Assembly (NCBI GenBank): GCA_030640155.1
Contig: DAOWJX010000042.1
Coordinates: 1 to 6,275, forward strand
DNA length: 6,275 nucleotides
Direction of reading: 5' to 3'
Source of the DNA: Candidatus Aegiribacteria sp.
GTDB taxonomy: Bacteria > Fermentibacterota > Fermentibacteria > Fermentibacterales > JCC-6
In this document: positions 6,192 through 6,275 of the stretch, piece by piece
How positions within the stretch are numbered: the stretch's first letter is position 1
Layout of the letters: every line of letters begins with the position of its first letter
The notes under the pieces: generated by a model
The model's database searches: none
The model's input: only the letters and a program-made list of their open reading frames with translations
Told to the model about the DNA's origin: nothing
Position numbers and translations under genes: made by a program

Positions 6192-6275
6192 TCAGTCAGG
6201 CGGGACAAGGTTCAAAGTAACACCTGTTGGAATGTTCTCTACCTGCTCGCTTGAGGGTCCGAAGTTCAGGGATTG
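6192..6275 (-). CDS. C-terminal end of an unidentified protein, partial (N-terminus off the right edge)
   Basis: The minus strand is open from the right edge to a TGA at 6194-6192, giving 27 residues that start QSLNFGPSSEQ and end NLVPPD. One other minus frame is also open over most of this stretch, but its product is rich in Arg and Cys and looks less natural. The short tail shows no recognisable domain. If real, the gene converges on groEL, which explains the terminator between them. Coding status is uncertain because so little is visible. Confidence 0.4.
   Translation of the reverse strand, partial: QSLNFGPSSEQVENIPTGVTLNLVPPD

Overview
The window looks like a chromosomal segment from a Gram-negative bacterium of moderate GC. 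Evidence for an outer membrane is a signal-peptide-bearing beta-barrel porin. I cannot place the organism from these genes. Secreted DNRLRE-type domains next to OprO/P-like porins would suit an uncultured FCB-type lineage (for example Fermentibacterota or WOR-3-like groups), but that is a weak inference. I see no phage, transposase, CRISPR or tRNA signal, and nothing that clearly amounts to a new system.

Left part (1-2302, all minus strand): a probable transcription unit runs right to left. A good sigma-70-like promoter (about 2214-2242) precedes a porin (2160-1093). It is followed after 11 bases by a small secreted DNRLRE/CBM96-like protein (1081-497), then after 71 bases by a polytopic membrane protein (425 to beyond the left edge) with a very strong ribosome binding site. 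A 20-base inverted repeat covers the porin -10 box and may be an operator. Together the three genes suggest an envelope or cell-surface locus, with no known substrate.

Middle (2303-3817, minus strand): a complete histidine ammonia-lyase gene (hutH) with all the main active-site signatures. No other histidine-utilisation gene is visible.

Intergenic 3818-4132 is the divergent control region between hutH and the chaperonin operon. It holds a short palindrome, a plausible groES promoter and no CIRCE element.

Right part (4133-6089, plus strand): a normal groES-groEL operon encoding the GroES/GroEL folding machine, with every catalytic aspartate of GroEL in place. It ends in two tandem hairpins, the second a textbook Rho-independent terminator. 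Beyond it the last 27 codons of an unidentified minus-strand gene probably enter from the right edge, converging on groEL.
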